This document shows, one piece after another, positions 44,478-55,179 of a DNA stretch of 64,000 bases. The stretch lies in the NCBI RefSeq assembly GCF_001669775.1, contig NZ_LXWK01000017.1:310001-374000 (forward strand), in the 5' to 3' direction. Below the pieces are notes generated by a model. The model was given only the letters and a program-made list of their open reading frames with translations. It searched no databases and was not told where the DNA came from. Source of the stretch: Rheinheimera sp. SA_1 (GTDB taxonomy: Bacteria; Pseudomonadota; Gammaproteobacteria; Enterobacterales; Alteromonadaceae). The number at the start of each line of letters is the position of its first letter. Position 1 is the first letter of the stretch. The position numbers and the translations under genes were made by a program.

Positions 44478-45001
44478 CCGAACATCTCCTGTAACGGTTG
44501 CTCATAACGTTGTTTAATTTCCCGCATAAGCGCGGCTTCATCTGCTAAATCAAGCACATGAATAAGCAGGAAACGCTCTCCGACATCTTCATTCGGATCA
44601 TTTTGATAAGGCAAAATTTCCGCACTGACCGTGCCAGGCGTTAACGATACCGTACAGGCCAGGATCGACAAAGGCAAAGCACCACGTAACTCAAGCGGAA
44701 CCATTACAAAGCCAGGCCTGAGCAGCCGGTTAGGCCCCAGCACAATCCGGATCACCTGCACATTGGCGAGCACGATATCGCCAAGCACCTTCAGCAAATA
44801 CAACAGAGCCAGTCGCCAATGGGTAAAAGGGGTGTGCTTGTCACGAAAACTGGCCGTTATTAACGGGATCGCCAATGCCAGAATGGTTGCAGCGACCAGA
44901 TGCACTGGCGCTAAGCTGTTGTTTAGTAACAACCAAACCACAAATAACATCACACTGCGGGCCGGAGTTGGGATGAGTTTTTCAGTCCAGCTAGCCATCA
45001 T
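44471..45001 (-). CDS. mnhE: Mrp-type Na+/H+ antiporter subunit E
   Basis: A 176-residue protein with two N-terminal membrane helices (LFVVWLLLNNSLAPVHLVAATILALAIPLI) and a cytoplasmic part. DIVLANVQVIRIVLGPNRLLRPGFVMVPLELRGALPLSILACTVSLTPGTVSAEI is typical of MnhE. The start overlaps mnhD by four bases; of two adjacent ATG codons (45001, 44998) the first is used. Confidence 0.95.
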   Translation of the reverse strand: MMASWTEKLIPTPARSVMLFVVWLLLNNSLAPVHLVAATILALAIPLITASFRDKHTPFTHWRLALLYLLKVLGDIVLANVQVIRIVLGPNRLLRPGFVMVPLELRGALPLSILACTVSLTPGTVSAEILPYQNDPNEDVGERFLLIHVLDLADEAALMREIKQRYEQPLQEMFGC

Positions 45002-46500
45002 TGGTTACCTCCAGCAGTCATTACAGCAAGTGGCGTCTGCAGCTGCTGCGCTGTCGCCAGACAAAACTGCATCACGGCGTCACCGAAGATCACCAGCAGC
45101 GGACTGCATAGCAGCAAGCTCAGAACGGCATAAAGCTGCGGCAAGCTGGCGCTCTCGCTCCCTGCCTGTTGCCGGTTCAGGCGCCAGAACAAAGTACTAC
45201 CAGCGCGAGTTAACGCTATTAACACCAATAAACTGCTCAATAACAGCACCGACCAGAGTGCCGCCCGCTCGGATACCTCGGTCGCCGCTTGTAAAAGCCA
45301 GATTTTGCCAACAAAACCCGACAACGGCGGCATACCAACCACCGCCAAAGCCGCCACAATAAATAAAGTTCCAAGCAACACCGGTTGTTGCAACGGTCGG
45401 CCTGAGACCAGACGATCCGCCACCGTACCTCGCTGCTGGGCGATGACATCTGCCAGCAAAAACAGGGCTGCCGCTATCAAAGTCGAGTGCAGGCAATAAT
45501 AAAGTACCGCTGCAATTGCTGGCACGGTGCCAATCGCCAACACACTGATCAAACTACCAACCGACACCAGCACCAGATAGGCCACCAGCTTTTTCAGACT
45601 TTGCGCCGCCACCACACCAATCGCCGCCAGCAACAAGGTTGCCAGACCCGCCAGCCACAACAGTTGCTGACCGAAATCCTGCAGCGGATGGCCCGGTTCA
45701 GTGAACAAGGTGCCAAACACCCGTAGTAAACAATAAACGCCGATTTTGGTCATCACCGCAAACATCGCTGCTACTGCTGGCGCGGCGGACGAATAAGCAG
45801 ACGGCAACCAGAAATGTAGCGGTAACACGGCGGCTTTCAGACCAAACACCAACAACAGCATACCCGCAGCTGCTTTCACCAACAGCGCCTGAGACGGCTC
45901 CAGTTGGTTGATACGCAATGCCATATCAGCAATATTCAAAGTACCCAAAACCGCATACAGCAGAGCCAGCGCTAGTAAAAATACCGCAGATCCCGCTAAA
46001 TTCATCAGCACATAATGTAATCCGGCGCGCGCCCTGGCCTTGCCACCGCCATGCATCAGCAAGCCGTATGATGAAATCAGCAGCACTTCAAAAAACACAA
46101 ACAGATTAAACAAATCGCCAGTCAGAAATGCACCGTTAATCCCCATTAGTAAAAAGTGCAGCAGCGGATGATAAAAAGCACCCTGGCCATCTTCGCCACC
46201 GAGGCTAAACAACCATGCCGCGAACGCCAGTACTGCGGCCAGCAGCACAAACATTGCCGCCAACCGATCGTGCACCAACACAATGCCAAAGGGTTGCGGC
46301 CAGTTACCCAATAAATAAAAACTACTAACCCCGGTCGAACTTTCGACCAGACCCAGCACACTGACCACCAGTAATAACAGCAGACCCGCGCCGCTAAACC
46401 AGCGCTGGCGCGATAACTTCGCCTGAAAAGGTGGTAATAACAGCAGCGCAGCGGTCAGCAGTGGCACTAAGATCGGCAGGATAGGCAAATGATGCATCAT
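44998..46500 (-). CDS. mnhD: Mrp-type Na+/H+ antiporter subunit D
   Basis: A 500-residue complex-I-like (NuoN/M-type) membrane subunit with about fourteen helices. The proton-channel core is seen in LKAAVLPLHFWLPSAYSSAAPAVAAMFAVMTKIGVYCLLR, where the conserved lysine and histidine lie, and MPPLSGFVGKIWLLQAA near the C-terminus. It overlaps mnhC by four bases at its start and mnhE by four at its end. Works with subunit A in ion translocation. Confidence 0.96.
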   Translation of the reverse strand: MMHHLPILPILVPLLTAALLLLPPFQAKLSRQRWFSGAGLLLLLVVSVLGLVESSTGVSSFYLLGNWPQPFGIVLVHDRLAAMFVLLAAVLAFAAWLFSLGGEDGQGAFYHPLLHFLLMGINGAFLTGDLFNLFVFFEVLLISSYGLLMHGGGKARARAGLHYVLMNLAGSAVFLLALALLYAVLGTLNIADMALRINQLEPSQALLVKAAAGMLLLVFGLKAAVLPLHFWLPSAYSSAAPAVAAMFAVMTKIGVYCLLRVFGTLFTEPGHPLQDFGQQLLWLAGLATLLLAAIGVVAAQSLKKLVAYLVLVSVGSLISVLAIGTVPAIAAVLYYCLHSTLIAAALFLLADVIAQQRGTVADRLVSGRPLQQPVLLGTLFIVAALAVVGMPPLSGFVGKIWLLQAATEVSERAALWSVLLLSSLLVLIALTRAGSTLFWRLNRQQAGSESASLPQLYAVLSLLLCSPLLVIFGDAVMQFCLATAQQLQTPLAVMTAGGNQ

Positions 46501-46844
46501 GCGCTGTCCTCTTGCGATTTGCCGCTATTACCGTCGACATGGTCATTACCAAGATCTGCCCGGGCGCGTATCGCCAGGATCACCAGAAAAGCGGTCATCG
46601 CAAAACCAATCACAATCGCGGTCAGCACTAAAGCTTGCGGCAGTGGATCGCTGTATATGTCAGAACGCCCCAGCACCGCCCCTTTGCCTGCTGTCAAACC
46701 ACCGCTGACAAAAATGAACAGATTCACCGCATAGGACAACATGGTTAACCCCAGCATCACCGCAAAAGTTCGGGCACGTAACATCATCAGCACGCCGCAA
46801 GCAGTTAAAACACCGATCACAATCGACATCAACAGTTCCATCAT
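46497..46844 (-). CDS. mnhC: Mrp-type Na+/H+ antiporter subunit C
   Basis: A 115-residue NuoK-like membrane protein with three helices. [42 protein letters not shown] and [29 protein letters not shown] are diagnostic ([14 protein letters not shown] is near-invariant in MnhC). It overlaps both neighbours by four bases, so mnhA-C-D-E are translationally coupled. Confidence 0.97.
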   Translation of the reverse strand: MMELLMSIVIGVLTACGVLMMLRARTFAVMLGLTMLSYAVNLFIFVSGGLTAGKGAVLGRSDIYSDPLPQALVLTAIVIGFAMTAFLVILAIRARADLGNDHVDGNSGKSQEDSA

Positions 46845-49639
46845 GATGGCTCCTTATGCACCGGGCGGTAGCGGGTGGTGATTTTGCCAAGGTTGGCCAA
46901 AATCAGCAGACTGGCGCCGACCACGGTGAAATACACCCCTAAATCGAAGGCGATAGCGCTGGCCAGCTCAATTTGCCCAATCAGCGGCACGTCAAAATAA
47001 TCAAACCAGGAGGTCAGGAAGGGTCGATCAAATAGCCAACTGGCAAGGCCAGTAACTGTCGCCAATAAAATGCCAATGGCAATTAACGTGGAATACTCCA
47101 CTTTTAGCCTTGGTTTGACCCAGTCCACACCTTTGGCCACATACTGCAAAATCATCGCTACCGCAGTGATCAGACCTGCGACAAAACCGCCACCAGGCAA
47201 ATTGTGGCCGCGGAAAAAGATATAAACCGAGACTATCAATGCCAGCGGTAACAGCGCCTGTGAAATCACCGCTAACAACAGTGGATGGCGATCCTTTGAC
47301 CACAGCCGGCCTTCACCATCGGCACTTGCCATAAACCGCGGAATACCGGTTAGTAATTTCAGGATGCCCAGTGCCGCGATCCCCAATACCGTGATTTCAC
47401 CCAAAGTATCAAAACCTCGGAAATCGACCAGGATCACATTCACTACATTGGTGCCACCGCCACCGGATTTGGCATTTTGCAGGAAATAGCTGGAAATCGA
47501 TGCTGAATCATTGGTCATCATGGCGTAAGCCAGGCTGCCAACCACCACACCAATCGCCGAAGCCAGGGTAAAATCACGCACTAAATGTCCGGAGCTCGAT
47601 TGTTTCACTGACTTATGCGGCAAGAAATAAAGGGCCAGCATCAACAGCACCACGGTCACCACTTCAACCGAAAGCTGCGTTAAAGCCAAATCCGGTGCCG
47701 AAAAGCGTACAAACGCCAGACTGACCATCAAGCCCACCACTGAAATCATCACCAGTGCCAACAACCGTTGCCGCACCACCATCACCGTTGCTACCGCAGC
47801 GACGATCAGCAAAATAGCGCCAACGATCACCAGCCCATCAAACGGCAAGGCTGCTCGTTGACCACGCAATTGTTGCAGCTCTAATAACGGTGCACCGGCT
47901 AAGGCCAATAAGGCTAGTAATAACAATAAGATGTAACGCTGAAAGGAGCCGTTTTCGATCTGTTCAATGCTATTGCGACAGCGCCGAACCAGCCGCTGAA
48001 TGAAGGCTTCAAACCGATAAATGGCTTTGGTTTCATTAAATCCGGCCTGAAACATAAACAAAGCTTTGCGATTGATATACAAAAGAATGCCGCCAATCAA
48101 AGCCACCACACTCATCAGCAACGGCACATTCAAACCATGCCAAATCGCCAGACTATAGGCCGGCGGTGGCGCAGCCAGCACTGCTACTGCGGCTTGTTGT
48201 AGCAAACTGCCAATCATCAGTTCCGGAAACACCCCGACCAGCACACAAAGCGCTACCAGAATTTCCATCGGCACCCGCATATAACGCGGTGGCTCATGCG
48301 GCGTTTTAGTCAGTCCAATCGGCTGACCATTAAAAAACACATCGTGAATAAAACGCGCTGAATAAGCGACGGCAAAAATCGCCGCGACAGTGGCCAGCAC
48401 CGGAATTAACCAGCTTAATGACCCGAGTACGCCTTGGTGGATGGTTTGGGTAAAGAACATTTCCTTGGACAAAAATCCGTTCAGCAAAGGCACCCCGGCC
48501 ATCGATGCCGATGCCACCATCGCGAGTGTGGCAGTGACCGGCATAAAGCCCCATAAGCCATTGATCTTTCGCATATCCCGCGAACCGGTCTCATGGTCGA
48601 TAATGCCGGCGGTCATAAACAACGAGGCTTTAAAAATGGCGTGGTTAATGATGTGGAAAATAGCGGCGACCGCAGCGAGATCGGTATCCAACCCAAGCAA
48701 TAGCGTGATCAAACCTAAATGTGAGATGGTGGAATAAGCCAGTAGCCCCTTGATGTCATGCTGGAACAACGCAAAATAAGCGCCTACCAGTAAAGTGGAA
48801 AGGCCGGTCAGGGTGACGGTCAAAAACCATAAATCGGTACCTGACAACAATGGATACAGCCGCGCCAGCAGGAAAATCCCGGCTTTCACCATGGTCGCCG
48901 AATGCAAATAAGCACTGACTGGCGTGGGTGCGGCCATGGCATTGGGCAGCCAAAAATGAAATGGAAACTGCGCCGATTTGGTAAAAGCACCCAGCAATAC
49001 CAGCAATAACACCACCGGATAAGCCGCATGCTGCTGTAATTTCGCGGTTTGCGGTAGTATTTCTGATAATTCGTAACTACCTAAAATCTGGCCGATCAGC
49101 AAAATACCGGCCAACAGCGCCAAGCCACCTGCTGCGGTGACGGTTAACGCCATCCGCGCGCCTTTGCGGGCGTCCGGCTGATGCGACCAGTAGCTAATCA
49201 ATAAAAACGAACTGATACTGGTCAGTTCCCAGAAAAACCACATCTGCAACAAATTACCGGACAGCACAATGCCCAGCATCGCCAGCATAAACAACAACAA
49301 AAAGGCGTAAAAACGCGGCATTGAATCGCGTGTAGACAAATAATAACGGGCGTACAGAATAACCAGCAGACCGATCCCGAGGATCAGTAAGGTGAATAAC
49401 AGCGACAGTCCATCCAGTTGTAAACTGAAATTCAGACCCAGGAGCGGTAACCAGGCAAAACCATACCGAATGACTTCACCTGCCAGCACATCAGGGATCA
49501 GCGGCACTAACAGCGCCAATGCCAACGCCGGAAACAACGCAACAACCAAAGCCTGATAACTGCGCGACCACTGCCTGGCTGCCAACGCCATCAGGCAGCC
49601 GAATAACGGCATTAACAAGATCCAAAACAAGGTCATCAC
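46841..49639 (-). CDS. mnhA: Mrp-type Na+/H+ antiporter, fused subunits A and B
   Basis: A 932-residue membrane protein. Residues about 1-600 are the NuoL-like MnhA ([65 protein letters not shown]). Residues about 620-790 contain the extra MnhA C-terminal helices ([61 protein letters not shown]). Residues about 800-930 match MnhB ([45 protein letters not shown]), normally a separate protein, so A and B are fused and no mnhB gene is present. First gene of the operon; promoter presumably in 49640-49790. Confidence 0.96.
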   Translation of the reverse strand: MMTLFWILLMPLFGCLMALAARQWSRSYQALVVALFPALALALLVPLIPDVLAGEVIRYGFAWLPLLGLNFSLQLDGLSLLFTLLILGIGLLVILYARYYLSTRDSMPRFYAFLLLFMLAMLGIVLSGNLLQMWFFWELTSISSFLLISYWSHQPDARKGARMALTVTAAGGLALLAGILLIGQILGSYELSEILPQTAKLQQHAAYPVVLLLVLLGAFTKSAQFPFHFWLPNAMAAPTPVSAYLHSATMVKAGIFLLARLYPLLSGTDLWFLTVTLTGLSTLLVGAYFALFQHDIKGLLAYSTISHLGLITLLLGLDTDLAAVAAIFHIINHAIFKASLFMTAGIIDHETGSRDMRKINGLWGFMPVTATLAMVASASMAGVPLLNGFLSKEMFFTQTIHQGVLGSLSWLIPVLATVAAIFAVAYSARFIHDVFFNGQPIGLTKTPHEPPRYMRVPMEILVALCVLVGVFPELMIGSLLQQAAVAVLAAPPPAYSLAIWHGLNVPLLMSVVALIGGILLYINRKALFMFQAGFNETKAIYRFEAFIQRLVRRCRNSIEQIENGSFQRYILLLLLALLALAGAPLLELQQLRGQRAALPFDGLVIVGAILLIVAAVATVMVVRQRLLALVMISVVGLMVSLAFVRFSAPDLALTQLSVEVVTVVLLMLALYFLPHKSVKQSSSGHLVRDFTLASAIGVVVGSLAYAMMTNDSASISSYFLQNAKSGGGGTNVVNVILVDFRGFDTLGEITVLGIAALGILKLLTGIPRFMASADGEGRLWSKDRHPLLLAVISQALLPLALIVSVYIFFRGHNLPGGGFVAGLITAVAMILQYVAKGVDWVKPRLKVEYSTLIAIGILLATVTGLASWLFDRPFLTSWFDYFDVPLIGQIELASAIAFDLGVYFTVVGASLLILANLGKITTRYRPVHKEPS

Positions 49640-49795
49640 AAATTTGGTTCCTCAGTGTTGCGAACCTTCGGCACCGTTCGGCGGTTCATTGGATGGTAGC
49701 GGTTGATGAATTACCCTTTATTTAGGTGTCAACCCTGACTATTGCAGAAAAGATATTGTCCTTTAGACGCTGATTTTAAACCGATAAACCGATAG

Positions 49796-49830
49796 ACCGG
49801 GCGTTTTACAGGATAAAACGCCCGGTTTTA
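49796..49830. terminator. Strong hairpin after nhaB
   Basis: ACCGGGCGTTTTA (49796-49808) and TAAAACGCCCGGT (49814-49826) form a perfect 13-pair stem with loop CAGGA, eight bases beyond the nhaB stop on the minus strand. TTTT follows on the plus side; on the minus side only a mixed sequence follows, but position suggests it ends nhaB. Confidence 0.7.
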
Positions 49831-49837
49831 CACGCAT

Positions 49838-51418
49838 TTAGTGGCCGAGGCTACCCGCAGCACCAGGCACATAATGATGGATCCAGCCCATCTGATACAT
49901 CCAACTGGTCACTTCAGGCAATAATACCGACGTACAAGTCAGACCAACAACGGTTAATACGATCGTATACGGCACTGCCATCCAGACCATTTTCATATAC
50001 GACAACCGGATAAGCGGCGCTAAGGCACTGGTCAACAAGAACAGGAACGCGGCCTGACCATTCGGTGTGGCGACGCTGGGTAAATTGGTACCGGTATTAA
50101 TAGCTATCGCCAGTAATTCGAATTGCTCACGGCTAATTTTTCCCGCTTCCCAGGCAGCTTTCACCTCGTTGATGTAGACCGTGCCGACAAACACGTTGTC
50201 GCTCACCATCGACAACACACCATTGGCGAGGAATAACACCGCCAGCTGTAGTTGGCCGTCAAAGGTTAATACCCAGGCAATGACTGGTGTAAACAGATGT
50301 TGGTCGATAATGACCGCTACAATCGCGAAAAATACCACCAACAAGGCTGTGAATGGCAACGCTTCTTTAAAAGCGTGGCCAATTGCATGCTCGTCAGTCA
50401 CACCACAGAACGTCGTCGCCAGAATAATCACCATCAGACCGATTAAACCAACAGACGCAATATGCAGACTCAGACACAGGATCAGCAGCACGGCGATAAT
50501 GCCTTGCACCCATAATTTCGCGACATCATTGGTGGTCAGTTTCGCCGTCTGATAATTATCGTAGGCCAACAACACGTCCTGTACCGCTACTGGTAATTTG
50601 ATACCAAAATCAAACAGTTTAAACTTCTCGACGACTACAGTGGTCAACAAACCAGCGATCAATACCGGAATTGAAACTGCCGCCATCCGCAAGGCAAACT
50701 CGGCAAAGTCCCAGCCAACGGCGGCGGCGATAATTAAGTTTTGTGGTTCACCCACCATCGTGGATACGCCACCTAAAGCGGTACCTACCCCGGCGTGCAT
50801 CAGCAAGTTCCGTAAAAATCCGCGAAAGGCGTCTAAATCACTGCGCGACAGTTCAGCCACTTCGTTGTCGGCACTGTGGTCGTGCTGATCGATAAAGCCT
50901 TTACCAGAGGAGATTTTATGGTAGATCGCATAAAAGCCGACAACGACGGCAATAATCACCGCAACAACGGTTAACGCATCTAAAAATGCCGATAAAAACG
51001 CCGACATAAAAGCAAACGCCAGCGAAATACCAATTTTTGAACGCACGCGGATCAGTAATTTGGTAAACACAAATAACAGCAGGTCTTTGACGAAGTGAAT
51101 ACCGGCGACCATAAACACCAGCAGCAAAATAACTTCAATATTTACCGATACTTCATGCATGACTTTTTCGGTACTAGTCATGCCCATCGCAATCGCCTGG
51201 ATTGCTAATAAACCACCAGGTTGCAGCGGATAACATTTTAATGCCATCGCCAGAGTGAAAATAAATTCTATAACCAATAACCAACCGGCCACATAAGGCT
51301 GATTAATAAAGACGATTGGATTGATAAACATAAACGCGATAATGGTCAGTTTGTACCAATTTGGTGACTGCCCAAGGAAGTTTGTATAAATGGCGAGCGA
51401 CATGCCTGATGCTTTCAT
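49838..51418 (-). CDS. nhaB: Na+/H+ antiporter NhaB
   Basis: A 526-residue inner-membrane antiporter. [100 protein letters not shown] and [23 protein letters not shown] match NhaB along the whole length (513 residues in E. coli). NhaB exchanges about three sodium for two protons and works best at near-neutral pH and low sodium. The ATG at 51418 keeps the same N-terminal length as E. coli. It lies just upstream, same strand, of the separately promoted Mrp operon, so two sodium extrusion systems adjoin. Confidence 0.98.
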   Translation of the reverse strand: MKASGMSLAIYTNFLGQSPNWYKLTIIAFMFINPIVFINQPYVAGWLLVIEFIFTLAMALKCYPLQPGGLLAIQAIAMGMTSTEKVMHEVSVNIEVILLLVFMVAGIHFVKDLLLFVFTKLLIRVRSKIGISLAFAFMSAFLSAFLDALTVVAVIIAVVVGFYAIYHKISSGKGFIDQHDHSADNEVAELSRSDLDAFRGFLRNLLMHAGVGTALGGVSTMVGEPQNLIIAAAVGWDFAEFALRMAAVSIPVLIAGLLTTVVVEKFKLFDFGIKLPVAVQDVLLAYDNYQTAKLTTNDVAKLWVQGIIAVLLILCLSLHIASVGLIGLMVIILATTFCGVTDEHAIGHAFKEALPFTALLVVFFAIVAVIIDQHLFTPVIAWVLTFDGQLQLAVLFLANGVLSMVSDNVFVGTVYINEVKAAWEAGKISREQFELLAIAINTGTNLPSVATPNGQAAFLFLLTSALAPLIRLSYMKMVWMAVPYTIVLTVVGLTCTSVLLPEVTSWMYQMGWIHHYVPGAAGSLGH

Positions 51419-51782
51419 ACCTTGTACCCACAGTTTTTATTATCGATTATCGACGCTCAGAAGCGGTTCTGACCGTTCAAAGATAGCGTACCTTCGCAGC
51501 AGTGTATAAGTTTCATCAGCGTAAAAATTTAAAAAATGCTGAAAAACACTATCTATGTCAGGTTCTTATACCGAGTCAGAATGAAATTGTCTATGTCAGG
51601 CAGATGAAGATATAGCTTTAAACCATTAAATAGCAGGAAAACACGGCAGATTTCCATGACTGGAATAATTGGACTGCTGGCAACTGTAAACTTGATGTTG
51701 CCAGCATTAAATTTGGTCAACCCGCCAGAATTCAGAACGAAATCCGGTCGATCATCCATGGACCTTCAGTGAAAACTGTCGG
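51419..51782. other. Intergenic region upstream of nhaB
   Basis: This 364-base gap between nhaB and the oligopeptidase B gene carries the nhaB promoter region. GCTGGCAAC (51676-51684) and GTTGCCAGC (51697-51705) form a nine-pair hairpin without a T run. CTATGTCAGG occurs twice, 39 bases apart, near 51552 and 51591. A frame of 68 codons (51759-51553, minus) has no ribosome site and no recognisable family, so I do not call it a gene. Confidence 0.45.
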
Positions 51783-53906
51783 TTATTTTTGGTTAAGCAA
51801 CGACAATACAAACGCATATTCGTCAGCGACTTCAATCATCCGCGAAAAACGGCCTGACTTACCGCCATGACCGGCTTCCATATTGGTTCTGAACAACAGT
51901 GGGTTTTTATCGGTTTTATGAGTCCGCAGCTTGGCAACCCATTTTGCCGGTTCAAAATACTGCACTTGTGAATCGTGCAGACCGGTCGTCACCAGAATGG
52001 CCGGATAGCTTTGTTTTTTCACCTGATCATAAGGTGAATACGACAACATATAATCGTAATACTGTTTTTGCTTCGGATTGCCCCACTCGTCAAATTCATT
52101 GGTAGTCAGTGGGATAGACTCATCCAGCATTGTGGTCACCACATCAACAAAGGGCACATGTGCCGCCAGACCACGGTATTTTTCCGGTGCCATGTTGGCA
52201 ATAGCGCCCATCAGCAAACCACCGGCACTGCCGCCCATTGCAAACACTTTATCTTTAGCCGCATATTTTTCTGCTACCAGATAATCGGTCACGGCAATAA
52301 AGTCGGTAAAGGTATTGATTTTCTTCAGCAACTTGCCATTTTCGTACCAATCACGTCCCATTTCCTGACCACCACGAATGTGTGCAATCGCGTAGACAAA
52401 ACCACGGTCAACCAGCGACAACACGCTGGAGCGGAATGACGGGCTGGTGGAGCTGCCATAGGAGCCATATGCATATTGATAAAGCGGCGCAGTGCCATCT
52501 TTTTTCAGGCCTTTTTTGTACAACAGACTGACCGGAATTTTGGTGCCGTCAGCGGCAGTCGCCCACAGCCGCTCGGTTTGATATTGAGATTTGTCAAAAC
52601 CGCCTAACACTTCCTGTTCTTTCAACAAGCGTTTTTCGCCGGTTTGCATATGCACTTCATAAATAGAAGGCGGTGTAGTTAACGAGGTATAACTGTAGCG
52701 CAGCCAGGCACTGTTTTGCTGCGGATTATTATCGGTTCTCGCGACATAAGCCGGTTCATCCGACGCCAGATATTGGGCTTTGCTTAAATCACTCCACGGC
52801 ATGATCCGGACCCGGTTTAAGCCATCGCTAAGTTCGTTAATGGCCAAATAATCAGTAAACAACTGAAAAGAATCAATAAAAACTTTCGGGTCATGGGCCA
52901 GCAATGGCTGCCAACGGCTCCGATCACCAATCTCAGTATCTTTGACGCTCATCAACCGGAAGTTCGGCGCCTGCCAGTCGGTTTTGATGATCCAGCGATC
53001 GCCCAAATGGTCTACTTCATATTTAAAATCACGTTGCCGTGGCGCAATAGAGGTAAATTTACCGCTTTTATCCGAGCTTTTCAGCACCAGCATTTCATTG
53101 GAAACGGTACTGCCAAGCCAAATCGTCACATATTGATTGTCGTCAGTATTGCTGACGCCCATATAAAAACTGGTGTCTTTTTCTTCATAAAGTAACTCAG
53201 CACTGGCGACGTCTTTACCTAAAGTATGGCGACGAACCTTATTGCCGAGCAAAGTTTGTTTATCTTTTTCGATAAAAAACAGCTGTTTGCTGTCGGCAGA
53301 CCAGGCGATTGATGCATCAATGCCGCTGATCACATCTGGCAAGTCTTTACCGGTGCGTAAATCACGGATTTTCACATTGTAGTTACGACGGCCGGTGGTA
53401 TCTTCGGCATAAGCCAGTAATTGCTGATCCGGGCTGACCTGATAATTGGCAATCTGATAGAAATCTTTGCCTGCCGCCATTTTGTTCACATCAAGCATAA
53501 TTTGCTCGGCGCCACCTTTGGCTGGCTTGCGGGCATAAATCGGGTACTGTTGACCGGTTTCAAAGCGACTGTAGTAGGAATAGTCACCTTTGACAGCAGG
53601 CACTGTGCTGTCATCTTGTTTAATCCGGCCGATGATTTCGTCCGCCAGTTGTTTACTCAATGCCTGGTATTGATCGGCATATTGATGATAGTACTTATTT
53701 TCCGCATTCAGGTAAGACAATACTTCCGGCGCCTGCCGCTTGTCATCCCGCAGCCAGTAGTACGGGTCCTGGCGATCGCCGTTGGCGGATTTAACGGTAT
53801 AAGGTTTCATTTCGGCGATTGGTGCGGCGGCTTGTGGCGCAGCGGCGAGCTGTACACTACTGAGCATCAGAATGCCGTAGCTTAAGGTTGGAATTATTTT
53901 GGTCAT
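51783..53906 (-). CDS. ptrB: Exported oligopeptidase B
   Basis: A 707-residue S9A peptidase cutting short peptides after basic residues. Unlike E. coli PtrB it begins with a signal peptide (MTKIIPTLSYGILMLSSVQLAAAPQAAAP), so it should be periplasmic. The propeller spans about residues 90-420. The catalytic domain has Ser560 in AMGGSAGGLLMG, Asp in TTGLHDSQVQYFEPAKWVAKL and His in MEAGHGGKSGRF. VPFVDVVTTMLDESIPLTTNEFDEWGNP holds the acidic residues that confer specificity for Arg/Lys in this family. It is a lone gene with about 210 bases upstream. Confidence 0.93.
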   Translation of the reverse strand: MTKIIPTLSYGILMLSSVQLAAAPQAAAPIAEMKPYTVKSANGDRQDPYYWLRDDKRQAPEVLSYLNAENKYYHQYADQYQALSKQLADEIIGRIKQDDSTVPAVKGDYSYYSRFETGQQYPIYARKPAKGGAEQIMLDVNKMAAGKDFYQIANYQVSPDQQLLAYAEDTTGRRNYNVKIRDLRTGKDLPDVISGIDASIAWSADSKQLFFIEKDKQTLLGNKVRRHTLGKDVASAELLYEEKDTSFYMGVSNTDDNQYVTIWLGSTVSNEMLVLKSSDKSGKFTSIAPRQRDFKYEVDHLGDRWIIKTDWQAPNFRLMSVKDTEIGDRSRWQPLLAHDPKVFIDSFQLFTDYLAINELSDGLNRVRIMPWSDLSKAQYLASDEPAYVARTDNNPQQNSAWLRYSYTSLTTPPSIYEVHMQTGEKRLLKEQEVLGGFDKSQYQTERLWATAADGTKIPVSLLYKKGLKKDGTAPLYQYAYGSYGSSTSPSFRSSVLSLVDRGFVYAIAHIRGGQEMGRDWYENGKLLKKINTFTDFIAVTDYLVAEKYAAKDKVFAMGGSAGGLLMGAIANMAPEKYRGLAAHVPFVDVVTTMLDESIPLTTNEFDEWGNPKQKQYYDYMLSYSPYDQVKKQSYPAILVTTGLHDSQVQYFEPAKWVAKLRTHKTDKNPLLFRTNMEAGHGGKSGRFSRMIEVADEYAFVLSLLNQK

Positions 53907-54120
53907 GGAGGATTCTCTTCAACATTGCTTCATGTGATTATTGCTTTAAAGACATCAAAAGTTAACATAGCTAAAACACTTCAACCAGTGGCATGCGACA
54001 GATAGGCCATAATTAGCTGCTGTCGCCACAAGATGTTTTTCAGTGCAATCCCGGAAAGCTATTCACAAAAGCAAATATTTAGGCTTATATTATAAAGCTC
54101 AATAACGTAGAGACATGATC

Positions 54121-54303
54121 ATGGCATTAATGACAGTAACTGAAGTCGCCACTTTCCTGGCCATCCAGGACATCCGGGTAGAACGGCTGGCACGTGAGAA
54201 TCTGCTGGTTGCCGCAGGTAAAGACGACAATGGCAAACCAATGTTTGATGAAGAAGATGTAAAACGCTATAAAATTCTGGCCGAACGTTTAGGCGGGATT
54301 TAA
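54121..54303 (+). CDS. Small putative DNA-binding protein (HTH/excisionase-like)
   Basis: A 60-residue protein. MALMTVTEVATFLAIQDIRVERLARENLLVAAGKDDNGKPMFDEEDVKRYKILAERL has the pattern of MerR/excisionase-type HTH proteins: TVTEVATFL as the first helix, VERLARENLL as the recognition helix, and FDEEDVKRYKILAE as the wing-plus-helix. TAGAG lies about eight bases before the ATG at 54121; ATG codons at 54115 and 54130 are alternatives. It is convergent with the thiamine kinase-like gene, whose stop codon directly adjoins. No phage genes are near, so its target is unknown. The fold call is by eye. Confidence 0.6.
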   Translation: MALMTVTEVATFLAIQDIRVERLARENLLVAAGKDDNGKPMFDEEDVKRYKILAERLGGI

Positions 54304-55179
54304 TCAGTACAAAGGCGGCAGCCACAGCTGCCGCAGTTTGTCACGCGCTCTTTGCGCTTTTGCTGCACCATTCGGCAAATTTTTGTACCACAACCAACAA
54401 AAACCACTATAAATCTGCTTCGCCAGCTGCAGCTTTTCCAGTAATGCAGCAGTCGCTTGCTCGCGATGTTCCAGATAATACAACAGCATTTTGCTTTCTT
54501 CGCTACGGCTCATATCCAGATTGATGGATAACGCTGCCAAATCAAAACTACTGTCCGCCAACTGACAATACTCAAAATCAATCAGCCACAATTTCTGCTG
54601 TTGCAGCAGAATATTACCACTGTGTAAGTCCATGTGACATAACACAATATCTTGAGGCAATCTGACAAATTCCTCTGCCGCGGCTAACAAACGTTGCCAA
54701 TCAGCATGATCACTTTCAACCCATGATGCCGCTGGAATATCTGCTTTAAGCTGCTGCAGATAAAGCACCGCATCCAGCACCGGCGTTTGCACTTTCAGCC
54801 GGTGTAAACTCACCAGCTTATTGATCAGTTGCCACAACTCACCATGGTGTAATTGCCAGTCAAAATGCCGGCTATGGGTCAAAAATTCGCTGACCAGCAT
54901 CCGCTGATGATTGTTTAGACACAAAGGCGCCGGTGCTACATCCACCGCTGCAGCCGCATGTTGGCAGCGCAGCTCTTGTTGCCGACAAACCCCCTCTACA
55001 AAAGGCGCATAATGCCGCAGCAAATAATGCCCGCGATGGGTATGAATATAATAATTATCGTTAGTGCTGCTGGCCGCCAGCTTTTGCAACGCCAGCGGCT
55101 GATGATTGGCAAAAAACTCTAACCGCTGACACAGATGCCAGATTTGTTGCTCTGTTGAAGTTGATAACTGCTGCGCCAT
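54304..55179 (-). CDS. APH-family kinase, probable thiamine kinase
   Basis: A 291-residue small-molecule kinase of the aminoglycoside/choline kinase fold. The catalytic Brenner motif is VLCHMDLHSGNILL near residues 174-187 and the metal-binding IDFEYCQLADSSFDLAALSIN follows. As last gene of a TPP-riboswitch operon with a thiamine transporter, phosphorylation of thiamine to thiamine phosphate (as by E. coli ThiK of the same fold) is the likely reaction; substrate proof is lacking. The ATG at 55179 lies 61 bases inside the end of pnuT in another frame, an unusually long overlap; GTGGGG upstream is a fair ribosome site. It might also be a choline or other amino-alcohol kinase. Confidence 0.78.
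   Translation of the reverse strand: MAQQLSTSTEQQIWHLCQRLEFFANHQPLALQKLAASSTNDNYYIHTHRGHYLLRHYAPFVEGVCRQQELRCQHAAAAVDVAPAPLCLNNHQRMLVSEFLTHSRHFDWQLHHGELWQLINKLVSLHRLKVQTPVLDAVLYLQQLKADIPAASWVESDHADWQRLLAAAEEFVRLPQDIVLCHMDLHSGNILLQQQKLWLIDFEYCQLADSSFDLAALSINLDMSRSEESKMLLYYLEHREQATAALLEKLQLAKQIYSGFCWLWYKNLPNGAAKAQRARDKLRQLWLPPLY

Noticed and set aside
44631-45362. 243-codon plus-strand frame opposite mnhE and mnhD
   Set aside because: It lies fully antisense to two well-supported coupled genes, has low-complexity Thr/Ser/Arg-rich content and no ribosome site.
51553-51759. 68-codon minus-strand frame upstream of nhaB
   Set aside because: No ribosome site and no recognisable pattern; the sequence includes a hairpin and short direct repeats that better suit a control region.
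53421-53885. 154-codon plus-strand frame inside ptrB
   Set aside because: Antisense to the N-terminal part of a clear gene; no start signal.
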